NCBI GenBank assembly: GCA_051000345.1
Contig: JBPCOJ010000068.1
Location: 1-43,064, forward strand
DNA length: 43,064 nt
Direction of reading: 5' to 3'
Origin: JBHENC01 sp051000345
Lineage (GTDB): Bacteria > Acidobacteriota > Blastocatellia > Pyrinomonadales > Pyrinomonadaceae
Position numbers and translations under genes: made by a program. Below are positions 24,406 to 33,506 of the stretch, piece after piece (within the stretch, counting starts at the first letter, position 1; every line of letters begins with the position of its first letter). Under the pieces are notes generated by a model. The model did no database searches. It saw only the letters and a list, made by a program, of their open reading frames with translations, and was not told where the DNA came from.

Positions 24406-25953
24406 TTAGCTAGAAGGGAGGGGCATTTTATTAAGGCGATCAAGCAGCAGCAAAATATCTTTGCGTTTTACGTCTTTAGATTCCTTATTGGCACTCTCAA
24501 GCGCAGCGGTCACGCTTAGTGAGTTTGAGAGTATTTCTTCGCGCGCTAAAAAGATGGATGCCTCTGCGCGAAGTTCTCGGTTTTCCTGACCATTAGCGTT
24601 CTCTATCGCTTGTAAGTACAACCGCCGACCCTCATTTACGTTACCTTGCCGGTATCGTATTAAGCCCTCAGTTGCCAATAGTATCGTTTGAGTATCATTA
24701 CTAATATCTGATCTATCTATGGAGTCCAGCGCTTCAATAGCTTTAGAAATATCTCCTATATTTGCATAGCTGAAAGCTAGGTTATTCCACAGAATAGGAT
24801 CGTTAGGATTAGCTACTAAGCCGAGTTTAGCTAGCGCAGCGGCAGTCCGATAGTCTTCCAGAATTGTACAGGCAAGATACGATGATAAAGCTGATGGTAA
24901 GCTCGAAAAGGGTTGATCATAATACCAGTTTACGCTTTGCTTAAACGCATCGTTCCATTGACCATTATGATAATAGTCGAGGGCGCGGGCTTCAAAGATA
25001 CGTGGGATATTTACGTCAATGAAATCAACATCAAAATTATTCAGTTGATGAGATCCCCACTCCGCTTGTGCCGCACTATTCTCGTTAGGATCAGATAGCG
25101 ATTTTCGGAATAATTTTCGCGCCTTACTGCGACTTCCAAAAAAGACTTCTACGGTAGCAAGGGCACTGGCAAGCTCTGTTGTTTGTGAAGGCGCAAAATC
25201 AGTGTCAGAAACTAAACCAGCCCCTCTTTTGATATAACTAGAGGGCTTTCCAGCATGTGAGCTAACACCAATTTCTGCTGCCAGAAGCCATGGGTCATAT
25301 CTTGTTAATTCTGTCCGTCTAAGTATATATCGTGCGCGATCAGGTTCATCTAAATGAACATATAATCTTGCAGCAGATCTTAAAATAAAACGGTTGTCAG
25401 GAGCTAACGCTAGAGCTATCTCCATAGGACGAGTTATCTTCTTCACAGGAAAACCAAGCAAGGTATATTCTCGTGCCAGATCGACCCATGCTATTGCATT
25501 CCGAGGTTCTCGCATTAACCGCACACGTAGCTTGCGAATGTTCGCACCAGCGCGTCTATTAACTTCTTTAGGGTCGACAATTTGAACATCTGACAGAGGG
25601 GGGTAGACATCTTGCTCTTGGTCTATTTGCCTTGACGGTGTAAGAATTTTAGATGCTAACTCTTTAGCAATTTTCGATGCACTTGTATCCGAATCTAAAA
25701 GAAAGGTAGCTGCCTCTCTTGCGTCATCCTCACGCCGAAGTACAAGAGCAGATGAAACTAGATCAGCCGCGAAGGATGGTGTCTTGTGATTACGCCAGTC
25801 TTGGACTTTATCCGCTAAAAAATCTAAGTTTTGGTCTGAGGTGTCAGGCTCATCATCGTATGTTCCTACAGAGTCTAGCTCACCTAAAGACAGTGTCGTT
25901 CTAAAATCACGCCATCTAGGGATTATATTTCTATGTTTAGGTAAAATAGACAT
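24406..25953 (-). CDS. Tetratricopeptide-repeat protein next to kinase
   Basis: 515 residues without signal peptide or membrane helix. TPR motifs are visible, for example AIAWVDLAREYTLLGFPVKKI, ALAPDNRFILRSAARLYVHL, NPNDPILWNNLAFSYANIGDISKAIEAL and GLIRYRQGNVNEGRRLYLQAI. The start lies 15 bases after the kinase stop codon, so the genes are coupled. TPR proteins act as scaffolds, and one paired with a Ser/Thr kinase is a likely partner or substrate. Similar kinase-plus-TPR pairs are seen in bacterial defence islands, which is suggestive only. Low GC codon use marks transferred DNA. Confidence 0.8.
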   Translation of the reverse strand: MSILPKHRNIIPRWRDFRTTLSLGELDSVGTYDDEPDTSDQNLDFLADKVQDWRNHKTPSFAADLVSSALVLRREDDAREAATFLLDSDTSASKIAKELASKILTPSRQIDQEQDVYPPLSDVQIVDPKEVNRRAGANIRKLRVRLMREPRNAIAWVDLAREYTLLGFPVKKITRPMEIALALAPDNRFILRSAARLYVHLDEPDRARYILRRTELTRYDPWLLAAEIGVSSHAGKPSSYIKRGAGLVSDTDFAPSQTTELASALATVEVFFGSRSKARKLFRKSLSDPNENSAAQAEWGSHQLNNFDVDFIDVNIPRIFEARALDYYHNGQWNDAFKQSVNWYYDQPFSSLPSALSSYLACTILEDYRTAAALAKLGLVANPNDPILWNNLAFSYANIGDISKAIEALDSIDRSDISNDTQTILLATEGLIRYRQGNVNEGRRLYLQAIENANGQENRELRAEASIFLAREEILSNSLSVTAALESANKESKDVKRKDILLLLDRLNKMPLPSS

Positions 25954-25968
25954 TGTCGGAAACCTTAT

Positions 25969-27003
25969 CTAGTTATAAGTACCAATTCCAGCCCTATAAG
26001 CAAGAAGATTAAACCAATTTACATAACGCTCTAATGAATAAGATTTAGCTCCGTTTTTAGGGTGACCTCGGTATTGTGGATCGGGATCACATAGTCGACT
26101 AATGATTAGCATTAGCTCTTTTCTCAAATCAGGATGTGATGGCAGATCGTTCTCTATTTTTTCTAAGGCACGCCCGAAGGCTTCCCGGATATAAGGCGCA
26201 ACATCTGCGAATGTTCCTGTCCACACTTTCCAATGATGAGCCGGGCTCATTTCTGACAATAAGAGTCCAGTCATACTGCTGGTCGTAAACATGAAAACGA
26301 CCATACTACCGAGATGATAAAGATCAGGTGCAACACGGCGTTCATGCCAGTCAGTAGCCCTGTATTTGTAAAGCAATTCAGGAGGCGCATATCCATAATC
26401 TCCTGGCACATTAAGGATATCGCGCGGAGAATCAGCAGCTTTGTCAGATGCACATCCTAAGTCTGCTAACTTAGATACTTTACTATCGAACACAAGTACA
26501 TTCGACGGCTTGAGATCTTGGTGTGCTATGCCTTCCCCGTGTAATTGCTTTAATCCGGTAGCCATCTGGTGGAGAGATCTTAAAACCCATGCAAGATTGA
26601 AACTTTGAAGCATATCAAGCTGACCACGAATGTCCTTATCAGCTTGTTCAAAAATCAAATATTCAACGGGGCCGTTTACACCGCTTTCACTTATATGAAA
26701 TTTACCACTCGTAATCGCGCGCACTACACGATCAAGATGCCGATTCCGGCATTTCATGACAATATCCCGCTCAAAATTATATGCCTTGGTCATTGCCTGT
26801 AGTTCCGTGGCAGGATCCGGAGAATTAAGAGCCGCAGAATAATCCATAGCCTTAAGAAAAGCGGGCATTCCGTCTTTTGATTGCACGTTATATGAACATG
26901 AAAAATGCCCGCCCGTCGCATCTGGCGGACGAATTATCATATTCCCGACCACCCAACCACCATCAAGCGTTTTCCCCGCAAGTAACTGTGCCGGTGTAAC
27001 CAT
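25969..27003 (-). CDS. Ser/Thr protein kinase (Hanks type)
   Basis: 344 residues from the ATG preceded by AAAGGAG; the frame is open upstream to 27117. Kinase motifs appear in order: a glycine-rich region near 31-36, lysine 51 in AFLKAMD, a helix-C Glu near 79 (FERD), catalytic loop HQDLKPSNVL (161-170, HRD replaced by HQD), DLG instead of DFG at 181-183, and PDLYHLGSMVVFMF for the helix-F Asp. It is probably active. There is no transmembrane helix or sensor domain, unlike PknB types. It is followed by the TPR gene at 15 bases. The kinase probably phosphorylates cytoplasmic targets; the trigger is unknown. Confidence 0.87.
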   Translation of the reverse strand: MVTPAQLLAGKTLDGGWVVGNMIIRPPDATGGHFSCSYNVQSKDGMPAFLKAMDYSAALNSPDPATELQAMTKAYNFERDIVMKCRNRHLDRVVRAITSGKFHISESGVNGPVEYLIFEQADKDIRGQLDMLQSFNLAWVLRSLHQMATGLKQLHGEGIAHQDLKPSNVLVFDSKVSKLADLGCASDKAADSPRDILNVPGDYGYAPPELLYKYRATDWHERRVAPDLYHLGSMVVFMFTTSSMTGLLLSEMSPAHHWKVWTGTFADVAPYIREAFGRALEKIENDLPSHPDLRKELMLIISRLCDPDPQYRGHPKNGAKSYSLERYVNWFNLLAYRAGIGTYN

Positions 27004-27138
27004 AAAAAGCTCCTTTGGAAGCAACACTGGATGAAATATAGCCCCAGAGTGATTGTTATAATAACACACCGATGCGTACCTGATAGATTGTTTCACATCT
27101 GCAACAGATTTAAGCACTTAGCTATTTCAGACAGAATT

Positions 27139-27240
27139 CTAAGAAGCCACCGCTACAGCACAATCCTCGAAGCACATCCTGTAATAGATGTTTCGCATTA
27201 GCCCGGCACAGTACGCCGCATAATTCATCGCATATTGTAC
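27139..27240 (-). pseudogene. Relic 3' end of a second DEDDy exonuclease gene
   Basis: Read on the minus strand in the frame next to the end of the 152-residue ORF, this segment gives MRNIYYRMCFEDCAVAVAS and then a stop codon. The intact exonuclease gene ends TRAIYYRLSFEDCIAMAS. The two tails match at about two thirds of positions, and both end GCTTCTTA(G/A). It is therefore a decayed copy of the exonuclease C-terminus. The catalytic Asp of the tail is not kept. Confidence 0.65.
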
Positions 27241-27683
27241 AGGCACAGGATCGCCGCCCAACCGCTAGGCAGCATCTGTGGCGCTGCTTTCAACTCCCGC
27301 CCGTACCGTAGCATTTGTTCAAGAAAATACTTACAGTGCCAGAATGCCTCCAGCAACGGGCGCGTCTCCACCATCCAGTTATCATTTGTGCGCCCGGAAT
27401 CGAACTCATGATCAAGGGCATCTTCACATATTGCAGCAAACCACGCATTCACTAGCGCATTACCGGGCGCAATCCCAGAAAATAAATCGCGCGCTCGCCG
27501 GACAAGATACTGTAAATTAAAAGTCTTAAAACTTTGGTGATAGAAACGATAAATCCCATCTTCTTCTCCCGAATGAAAGTCAGCTAACAGCTTTTCTATT
27601 TCCGGCAATCGTTCCTTCATATTGGCTAGTAATTCATCGTTTTGTTTCTGCATTTCATTTGGAAACATTTCTATGGTATTCAT
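27225..27683 (-). CDS. Hypothetical protein of 152 residues
   Basis: The ATG is preceded by AGGAGAG at good spacing, so translation is likely. The sequence is helical and acidic, with FYHQSFKTFNLQYLVRRARDLFSGIAPG and WFAAICEDALDHEFDSGRTNDNWMVETRPLLEAFWHCKYFLEQM. I do not recognise a family. It follows the exonuclease gene by 32 bases on the same strand and completes the transposition operon as seen. The last dozen codons run into a relic of an exonuclease gene in another frame, so the C-terminus may be altered by that junction. Confidence 0.7.
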   Translation of the reverse strand: MNTIEMFPNEMQKQNDELLANMKERLPEIEKLLADFHSGEEDGIYRFYHQSFKTFNLQYLVRRARDLFSGIAPGNALVNAWFAAICEDALDHEFDSGRTNDNWMVETRPLLEAFWHCKYFLEQMLRYGRELKAAPQMLPSGWAAILCLYNMR

Positions 27684-27715
27684 TTAGCTCTCCTATTTTC
27701 GGTTAGATGGCAACC

Positions 27716-28363
27716 TTAAGAAGCCATCGCTATACAATCTTCAAAAGACAAGCGATAGTAAATCGCCCGCGTTAGTTCCACATCCCGCATACAGTAATCA
27801 GCAATAACATCGTGGTCGCCCGCACAGTAACGGTCATAAACCGTCGCGCCCGTTATTCCATCCGTTTTCGAGCTTTCCAGCCCCAACGCCCGCGCCAAGT
27901 TATCCAGCGAAACCATCGAGCGTCCCCACTTTTCCCATTCCCGCATCGTGTCGTAAATCGGCTGGCTGCGATAGCGAGCAAAGCTCAGCGACACAAACGG
28001 GCGCACGCGATGAACAACAGATCGCTTATATAGAAACAGCAAATCGAAGTCGTAAATGTTATGCCCGATCACTTGATCCCGGCGCGGATCAAATCCATCA
28101 AACAGCCGCCAGAAAGCGCGCAAAGTTCGCGCTTCATCCAAGTGAAAGCGCAGGGTAGCCCGGTCGCGCCCCAGGATGCCTTTATGAATTATTACCCCGT
28201 CTTGTTCAACAATTAGCCCGATACATAAAACCCTGCCCAATTCGCCGCGCAACGCCAGCTTCCGAAAATCTTCATCAGTGCAACAAGGCAAATCGGCGCA
28301 CGCTACATGCCCACACTTATCAATTGGCGGCAGCGTTTCAATATCCAAAAACATACGTCGCAT
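27716..28363 (-). CDS. DEDDy 3'-5' exonuclease (DnaQ/RNase T-like, PolB-type)
   Basis: 215 residues from the ATG preceded by GGAGG; an in-frame extension to 28408 is not needed. The three exonuclease motifs are intact: FLDIETLP (D7, E9), IGHNIYDFDLLFL (D107) and YCMRDVELTRAIY (Tyr190 and Asp194, the YxxxD form). It resembles predicted PolB-like 3'-5' exonucleases that act alone, without a polymerase domain. It would trim single-stranded 3' ends. It sits inside the transposition operon, downstream of the Api92-like gene, with a decayed copy of its own tail further left. A role in processing transposition or repair intermediates is inference. Confidence 0.85.
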   Translation of the reverse strand: MRRMFLDIETLPPIDKCGHVACADLPCCTDEDFRKLALRGELGRVLCIGLIVEQDGVIIHKGILGRDRATLRFHLDEARTLRAFWRLFDGFDPRRDQVIGHNIYDFDLLFLYKRSVVHRVRPFVSLSFARYRSQPIYDTMREWEKWGRSMVSLDNLARALGLESSKTDGITGATVYDRYCAGDHDVIADYCMRDVELTRAIYYRLSFEDCIAMAS

Positions 28364-28380
28364 AGCAATACCTCCAGACC

Positions 28381-29028
28381 CTAATCGACATAGATAATAG
28401 ATGGCCATTCATCGTCTTCATCAATACTCGAAGTACAAATTTCAGGCTCGTCACGGCTATCGACAAAATTCTTTAGCTCTTCCTGTATATTTTCACCAGC
28501 GGCAGAATTTGATGAATAGTGTTCATTGCTCCCATCGCCTTCCACAAGCACGGCACGCCCCAACAATGACCAGCACTGATCGCAATAATCCAAAACGATT
28601 ACTACATCAGGAAACAACCGACTTAACTCTAGTAGTGGGTTGAATGGGGACGTGCCCATACTAATGAAATAGATCGTGTCCGGCACATTGTCGGATCGCC
28701 CCACTTCGCACACGTTCCACGGAGTGCCCCATTGCGACATCGTCCATTCAAATCTGTCCGAATAACCCGTTTCGATTAAACAGCGCCGCTCAGAATCCGC
28801 ACAACGCTCTTTGTAATCCTGTATCTCGATTTGCCCGCACGTTTCGATAGTCCTACCCAACTTCTCCAATTCAGCCGAGATCCTGATACATTCCGGTATC
28901 GGAATAATCGAATCAAGGTCGAAAAGCTCGTTGTCGCCGGGCCAGCCTTTTATGTAATCAAAAACTTCGCGGACGCGATCAGGCTCGCCTTTAATAAACA
29001 TGCGATGAAAGATAGCTTCAAAGAACAT
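28381..29028 (-). CDS. Api92/DUF1281-like protein
   Basis: 215 residues. The N-terminus matches the Api92-like ferredoxin-fold domain found in phage and plasmid proteins: ELFDLDSIIPIPECI, then the WGTPWNVCEV box (usually WGTKWNA) and YFISMGTSPFNPLLELSRLFPDVVIVLDYCDQ (usually TAWSPP..L..L...FP...). The C-terminus is acidic and variable. The start codon lies three bases after the stop codon of the upstream gene, with GGAG overlapping that stop, so the genes are coupled. Members are widespread on mobile DNA with no known biochemical role. Confidence 0.75.
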   Translation of the reverse strand: MFFEAIFHRMFIKGEPDRVREVFDYIKGWPGDNELFDLDSIIPIPECIRISAELEKLGRTIETCGQIEIQDYKERCADSERRCLIETGYSDRFEWTMSQWGTPWNVCEVGRSDNVPDTIYFISMGTSPFNPLLELSRLFPDVVIVLDYCDQCWSLLGRAVLVEGDGSNEHYSSNSAAGENIQEELKNFVDSRDEPEICTSSIDEDDEWPSIIYVD

Positions 29029-29031
29029 AAT

Positions 29032-30984
29032 TTACTCCGTTAACCTTTTTGCTAATTGGTTATGCTCGCTCATTACTAAGCGATGCGCCCATGCCGCCCC
29101 GGCGCGCACGCCCGGCTCTTTATCAGTTGCTACAGTTTGCTCCAAAGCGGCGCTAACATTCGGTGTAACAGGTAGAAACGCAAGACACGCAATAGCGACC
29201 AACCGTTGATCGAAGTCTTCGGACTTTAGTGCCGGAAGTACAAAGCACGGATCGCGTAACATACCCAATTCAGCCATTGCGACATTTGCCTGAAACCGAG
29301 CCTCCATGCCACCCCATTGTTTGGCAAGGAACATCAAAGTATCAGCCCGATCAAATAGGTACTCAGCCGCTTTTTTCGGATCGGCATCAAACCGCGAAAT
29401 ATGATTTAGATTAGGCACACGCCGGATATCGCCATTCAGTAAAGTTACCAACCGGTGTGCTTTCACCATTTCTTTCGCTTTCGGGTACAAAGGTTCGACC
29501 ATAAGCAAAAGCTCATCTGCCGTTAGCCCCGGTACTGCCAGCGATACTTGTTCCGGCAATTCAAGTCCGTCCGGTTCGCGCATACTTAGCCACAGGCGCG
29601 TACTTTCGAGAACATCGCTTACAGACTCATATAATGCCGCAGCAGCTTGTCGTGCCGCCGCGTCCAGGCGAACGCTACGAAGTAATGTTTTAAGAGTTCC
29701 GGCAAGTGCTTCCGCTTCAGCCTCGATATGCATTGCCCGTCCGAGTGCGACCGACGGTAATTTGCAATTCTCCAATTCCGAAAGCTGTTCTTCGGCACGA
29801 ATCCCAACCCACCAGTTTTCAATTTGTAAAAATGAAATGTACAAAGTGCCTTCCTCCTTATCTGTATTGCCAACGTAATGCGCCTTGCCATCGACGCGCC
29901 CAACATATTGCACCGCGCGGTTGGCACGTCGCCGGTGTACGCCTTTTTTAGCGGTTAGAAATGTCTTAGCCGCGTCGGATGCCATCACACGAATGTGAAC
30001 TGTTCCATCCGGGCGCAGGGAATTATCCATCTCAATTTCCGCTGCCATATCCTTTATGGTTACGGGTCGCTTGTGCCGTTCTACAGCACGGCGCGTTGCT
30101 TCATGTATGCGCTCGGCGTTAGTAGCAAACCCGCCCGCAATATCAAGGTCGTGGTCGGACACGCCGAACGGTGCCCACAAACTTGCCCACTGCCCGCTAC
30201 GAACTACTTTGCGAATAGTTGGTCGTTTGCTTTTGGATAGCTGAAGCAAGGCATTCGGCAGAAGCCGCAGGTCTTGTAGATTCGGATGTGGTTCCGGCGC
30301 GGCGACAAGGCGAGCGCGAACTTCCGACGTTCCGATAGGACGCGGCAAACGGTCATCATCAATCGCATCCTGTAAACGCTTCGTCCATATTTCATGAAAT
30401 GCCCGCTCAACTTCTTGCAGCCATGTGAGCGGCAGTTGTGGCTGATACAAATCGGCATTCATTCCTGTTGGTAGGTAAGTATTAGTGCCGCGCCCGTCGC
30501 CGCGTACGTGTATTAGCTGGAGTTCGCCTGTTTGCGCTAAACCGCGTAGATCACGAACGACCAGCAGTGGAGTTAAATCTTCGGTGCCAGGATGGCCGAT
30601 CAATAAGTTCGACACGTCAACGGCGCGCACGGCGCGCCCGTGATGCGCGACGGCTTCACGGGCAAACGCCAGCACGCGGCGGCGACGCGACTGTAGATCG
30701 GGCACTACTACTTCCGATGTGTTGTAGTAAATAGAACGCGCGGCGTAGTAACGACGATTGCCTGATACGCCGGGCGAACAAACCTGCTGCCGCGCCTGTA
30801 GTAAAACAAGAACGCTGGAGACGGCGATGTTTACGGGTTTAGCGTAAGAGTCCCGAATTTCGGCAACTTCTTCAGGCGTCATCACGGCGATTATTTCCGT
30901 GACCGAACAGGCGCGCACATGTGCCCGATTAGCGCGCTCCAGCGCCCGAAGAATAACTATGTGAGCTTGCTTTATGGCGATCAT
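29032..30984 (-). CDS. Multi-winged-helix protein with HEAT-like C-terminus, in the TniQ slot
   Basis: 650 residues. The ATG overlaps the TnsC-like stop codon (ATGA), so it is coupled to the transposition genes. I see winged-helix-like units at about 1-90 (ending SGNRRYYAARSIYY), 97-170 (VSNLLIGHPGTEDLTP, then a wing DGRGTNTYLP) and 265-380 (a helix-turn part KDMAAEIEMDN, then NRAVQYVGRVDGKAHYVG). The tail (about 560-645) has HEAT-like helix pairs such as ARFQANVAMAELGMLRDP and GVRAGAAWAHRLV. No TniQ zinc finger is present. By position it may choose the target or bridge to the AAA+ ATPase; this is inference. Unrelated to any family I can name. Confidence 0.8.
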   Translation of the reverse strand: MIAIKQAHIVILRALERANRAHVRACSVTEIIAVMTPEEVAEIRDSYAKPVNIAVSSVLVLLQARQQVCSPGVSGNRRYYAARSIYYNTSEVVVPDLQSRRRRVLAFAREAVAHHGRAVRAVDVSNLLIGHPGTEDLTPLLVVRDLRGLAQTGELQLIHVRGDGRGTNTYLPTGMNADLYQPQLPLTWLQEVERAFHEIWTKRLQDAIDDDRLPRPIGTSEVRARLVAAPEPHPNLQDLRLLPNALLQLSKSKRPTIRKVVRSGQWASLWAPFGVSDHDLDIAGGFATNAERIHEATRRAVERHKRPVTIKDMAAEIEMDNSLRPDGTVHIRVMASDAAKTFLTAKKGVHRRRANRAVQYVGRVDGKAHYVGNTDKEEGTLYISFLQIENWWVGIRAEEQLSELENCKLPSVALGRAMHIEAEAEALAGTLKTLLRSVRLDAAARQAAAALYESVSDVLESTRLWLSMREPDGLELPEQVSLAVPGLTADELLLMVEPLYPKAKEMVKAHRLVTLLNGDIRRVPNLNHISRFDADPKKAAEYLFDRADTLMFLAKQWGGMEARFQANVAMAELGMLRDPCFVLPALKSEDFDQRLVAIACLAFLPVTPNVSAALEQTVATDKEPGVRAGAAWAHRLVMSEHNQLAKRLTE

Positions 30985-31895
30985 CCCTTGCCTCCTTTCA
31001 CGGTTGAAAGCACCCCGTCGGGCATTTTGCCCTCGTACCTTTTGGTCGAGTCCTGAATAGACCGGTTTTTGTCGCGGTTAGGTTCGAGATGTATGGCGCG
31101 TAGCATAGGCAGACCACAATCATCGGGATACTCGAGCAGGCGCGTGGCAATACGCTGGACGAGCGGGATCATTAGCCCCGGCGCACCGCCGGTCATCTCG
31201 AGGATGAACTCGACCTGTTCGCGGTCAGCCTTTTTTCGAGCGTCTAGCTTGGCAAAGTAAGGATGAAGTTCGACAAGTAACTCCCACGCCTCATCTACAT
31301 TGTACGGCTCGAAATATACCCACTCGTGGATGCGGTTCTCGATTTGTTTTAGCTGAAGCATCATCTTCGGTAATTCATCCATGCCGATGAAAATTAAGGA
31401 CAGTGTCCATCCCTCAATCTCTGCCGTATCCCTGACCAGTACCATGCCGCGTATGGCATCAAGTGAAAGGCAACCCGCCTCATCTAAAAAAACCATCTGG
31501 ATACGCTTGCGCCGCAGGACGAAGACGGTTTGTCGCGCTAAGCCTTCTGTTGGTGTTTGTCGATAAAACCCTTCGTCCATGTTCGTCCCCGAAACCGCGT
31601 CATAAAGGCTGCGAATGCCCTTTTTCATCTCGTTGCCCGCCCATTGTTCGATCTCTCCAACTTCATAGTGAAAGGCGCGAAAGCTATTCTCGTCTTCAGG
31701 GTCATAACGGTCGTTGATCTGCTTTATGATCCATCTGGCAGTTGTTGTTTTGCCTAAGCGGGAGCGCCCGGCATAGATCACAAGGGCAGAAAGCGTATGA
31801 ACGGCGAACGTGCGGTTTGCCGTGCGGATCATCTGCGCCGTTTCGATGATTTTTTCCTTAAAGTGAAAGCGAATAGGGAATCGTAGCTTCTCCAT
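30981..31895 (-). CDS. AAA+ ATPase, TnsC/TniB/MuB class
   Basis: 304 residues with an AAAGGAG site ahead of the ATG. Walker A is YAGRSRLGKTT (41-51) and Walker B is IQMVFLDEAG (132-141). A Leu-rich sensor region, LSLIFIGMDELPKMM, follows; the segment RIHEWVYFEPYNVDEAWELLVELHPYF is typical of the TniB/TnsC/IstB-like lid. These ATPases pick target DNA, polymerise on it and stimulate the transposase. The gene starts 18 bases after the transposase gene ends and shares ATGA with the next gene, giving a fully coupled order transposase-ATPase-X. Confidence 0.88.
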   Translation of the reverse strand: MEKLRFPIRFHFKEKIIETAQMIRTANRTFAVHTLSALVIYAGRSRLGKTTTARWIIKQINDRYDPEDENSFRAFHYEVGEIEQWAGNEMKKGIRSLYDAVSGTNMDEGFYRQTPTEGLARQTVFVLRRKRIQMVFLDEAGCLSLDAIRGMVLVRDTAEIEGWTLSLIFIGMDELPKMMLQLKQIENRIHEWVYFEPYNVDEAWELLVELHPYFAKLDARKKADREQVEFILEMTGGAPGLMIPLVQRIATRLLEYPDDCGLPMLRAIHLEPNRDKNRSIQDSTKRYEGKMPDGVLSTVKGGKG

Positions 31896-31913
31896 ATAGA
31901 ACTCCTTTAGTAA

Positions 31914-33506
31914 TTAATCCCTGCCGCCATCGCGGCGTTTGTACTTTTCAAGCAACCGTTCAACCTCTTCCATATCCGTGTCGTCAGGATCGGGTGCCAC
32001 AACGGCCGGTTCGGAATCCACCTGTTTTCGCGCAACTTCCCATTCGGCCTTGTTGGCCATGCGCCGGTCGTGCTCATGAATTTCAGCGGCGTATTCCCGC
32101 TGACGGTCGATCAAACCTTTACGGTGTTCGCCGCCGGAGCGAATAACGTCATCGGACGTGTATTTAGAATCTGGCTGCCCCATAAGCCACGCTTCGCATA
32201 GGTAAGCGCCGGTCGTCGCGTCGTAAAGCAACACGCTCTGTAAATCTTCCGGGTTGTATCTAACTTTTGCTTGGCGCTTCCAGTGGAAATCAATATCCGG
32301 CGACCAGTAGTTTCCGCCGCCTTTACCGTTCATGAAGCTAATACCGGTTTTAGTGATCGTGCGAACTGTGTCGCTTTTCAACAAAAAAACTCGCATTGCG
32401 TCTTCACTTTCCGGCATGCGTAGTCGAACGGTTTCTTCCCATAGTTCGGCGGGCTTGCGACCTGTTTCGCTATGAACGCGCTGGTGATAGTCCGTAACAA
32501 CCCAGCTTTCGATTTCACGCATCAGTTGTTTACGGGTAAGTAAAACGGCAGTGTGTTTTTGGGCAGCCCCTTGTGTGGTACCGATGGCGTCCATGTGTCC
32601 CGGCTGCATTTTCAAGCAACCATCATTTAAGGTTCTAAACCAACGCTCGATGCGTCCTTTGCGGCGCGGGTAATAAGGCGGATCTGGATCAAGACTTATA
32701 TGTAATGAACCCAAGCTGGACGCGACGGTGTGCGACATGAAATCTTTGCCGCGATCGGGTTGCAGGATTGCGGGCAATCCACGGTTGCCCCATGCTGGGT
32801 TGCTTTTAGGTGAAATAGCCTGCCTAAGCAGGATAAGTGTGGTGTAGGAATCCGGCTGTTTTACGGAAAGGAAAAAGCCGGCGATTGATCTTGAATGCGC
32901 ATCGAGCACGACGCTAATCCAAACTTGAACCACTTCCCAATGATCTTCGACCCATTGCCTAATCCAAATGTCGAGCCGTGAATGGTCAATTTGCCAACGT
33001 TCGTTTGAATAAGAAGTTAAAACCATGCGGACGGTGGCGCGCCCTTGCTGATTCCATTCTTCGATCTTGCCGGAACGAATTAGTTTGTCGGCTTCAGGGA
33101 GGCTGTTGATGAATTCAAGGACGGCGTGGTAGCCGGGAGCTTTCAAGTTCTTATCTTCACAGTCCCTTTTAACTTTTTTCCAGATAGCCGCCACTGGGGC
33201 CGCCGGGCGCGCGAACCACCAGCTTAAGGTGAGCCGCTTTATTTCAGCCGTCATGACAATGGTAGGTTTATTCTGGAAACGCTGGTCGAGTATCCCTTTC
33301 GTTCCGTGTTCACGAAAACGTTTGTGCAGCTTCTGTGCCCACCGTGTGCTGGTGGGTATATTCGGGTACTCTTCGCGTAAGTATTCCAGCGCTTCGCGCG
33401 GACTCTTGCCGTTCTCGATCAGAGATACGAGTCGGTAATTTCGCGCGATGGTTTCAATTTGTGTTTCAGACAGTTCTTCGATCCCTGTAACATCGCCTTC
33501 TTTCAT
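31914..33506 (-). CDS. DDE transposase, TnsB/TniA/MuA class
   Basis: 530 residues from the ATG at 33506, preceded by GGGAGG; the frame is open to 33632 (GTG) but without a ribosome site. An N-terminal helix-turn-helix part (about 10-80) leads to a retroviral-integrase core: Asp174 in WQIDHSRLD, Asp251 in LQPDRGKD and Glu287 in KGRIERWF, spaced D-35-E. A Mu-type C-terminal beta barrel (NYWSPDIDFHWKRQAKVRYNPEDL) and an acidic/basic tail (about 490-530) that could touch the ATPase complete it. It cuts and joins the element's 3' ends. There is no TnsA-like gene beside it, so replicative (cointegrate) transposition is expected. Its stop-start is coupled to a 58-residue ORF upstream. Confidence 0.93.
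   Translation of the reverse strand: MKEGDVTGIEELSETQIETIARNYRLVSLIENGKSPREALEYLREEYPNIPTSTRWAQKLHKRFREHGTKGILDQRFQNKPTIVMTAEIKRLTLSWWFARPAAPVAAIWKKVKRDCEDKNLKAPGYHAVLEFINSLPEADKLIRSGKIEEWNQQGRATVRMVLTSYSNERWQIDHSRLDIWIRQWVEDHWEVVQVWISVVLDAHSRSIAGFFLSVKQPDSYTTLILLRQAISPKSNPAWGNRGLPAILQPDRGKDFMSHTVASSLGSLHISLDPDPPYYPRRKGRIERWFRTLNDGCLKMQPGHMDAIGTTQGAAQKHTAVLLTRKQLMREIESWVVTDYHQRVHSETGRKPAELWEETVRLRMPESEDAMRVFLLKSDTVRTITKTGISFMNGKGGGNYWSPDIDFHWKRQAKVRYNPEDLQSVLLYDATTGAYLCEAWLMGQPDSKYTSDDVIRSGGEHRKGLIDRQREYAAEIHEHDRRMANKAEWEVARKQVDSEPAVVAPDPDDTDMEEVERLLEKYKRRDGGRD

Noticed and set aside
25530..25560. GTTCGCACCAG inside the TPR gene resembling the end repeats
   Set aside because: It is a single copy in coding sequence, with no spaced partner.
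27004..27117. N-terminal extension of the kinase
   Set aside because: AAAGGAG stands directly before the ATG at 27003, and the extension has no kinase features.
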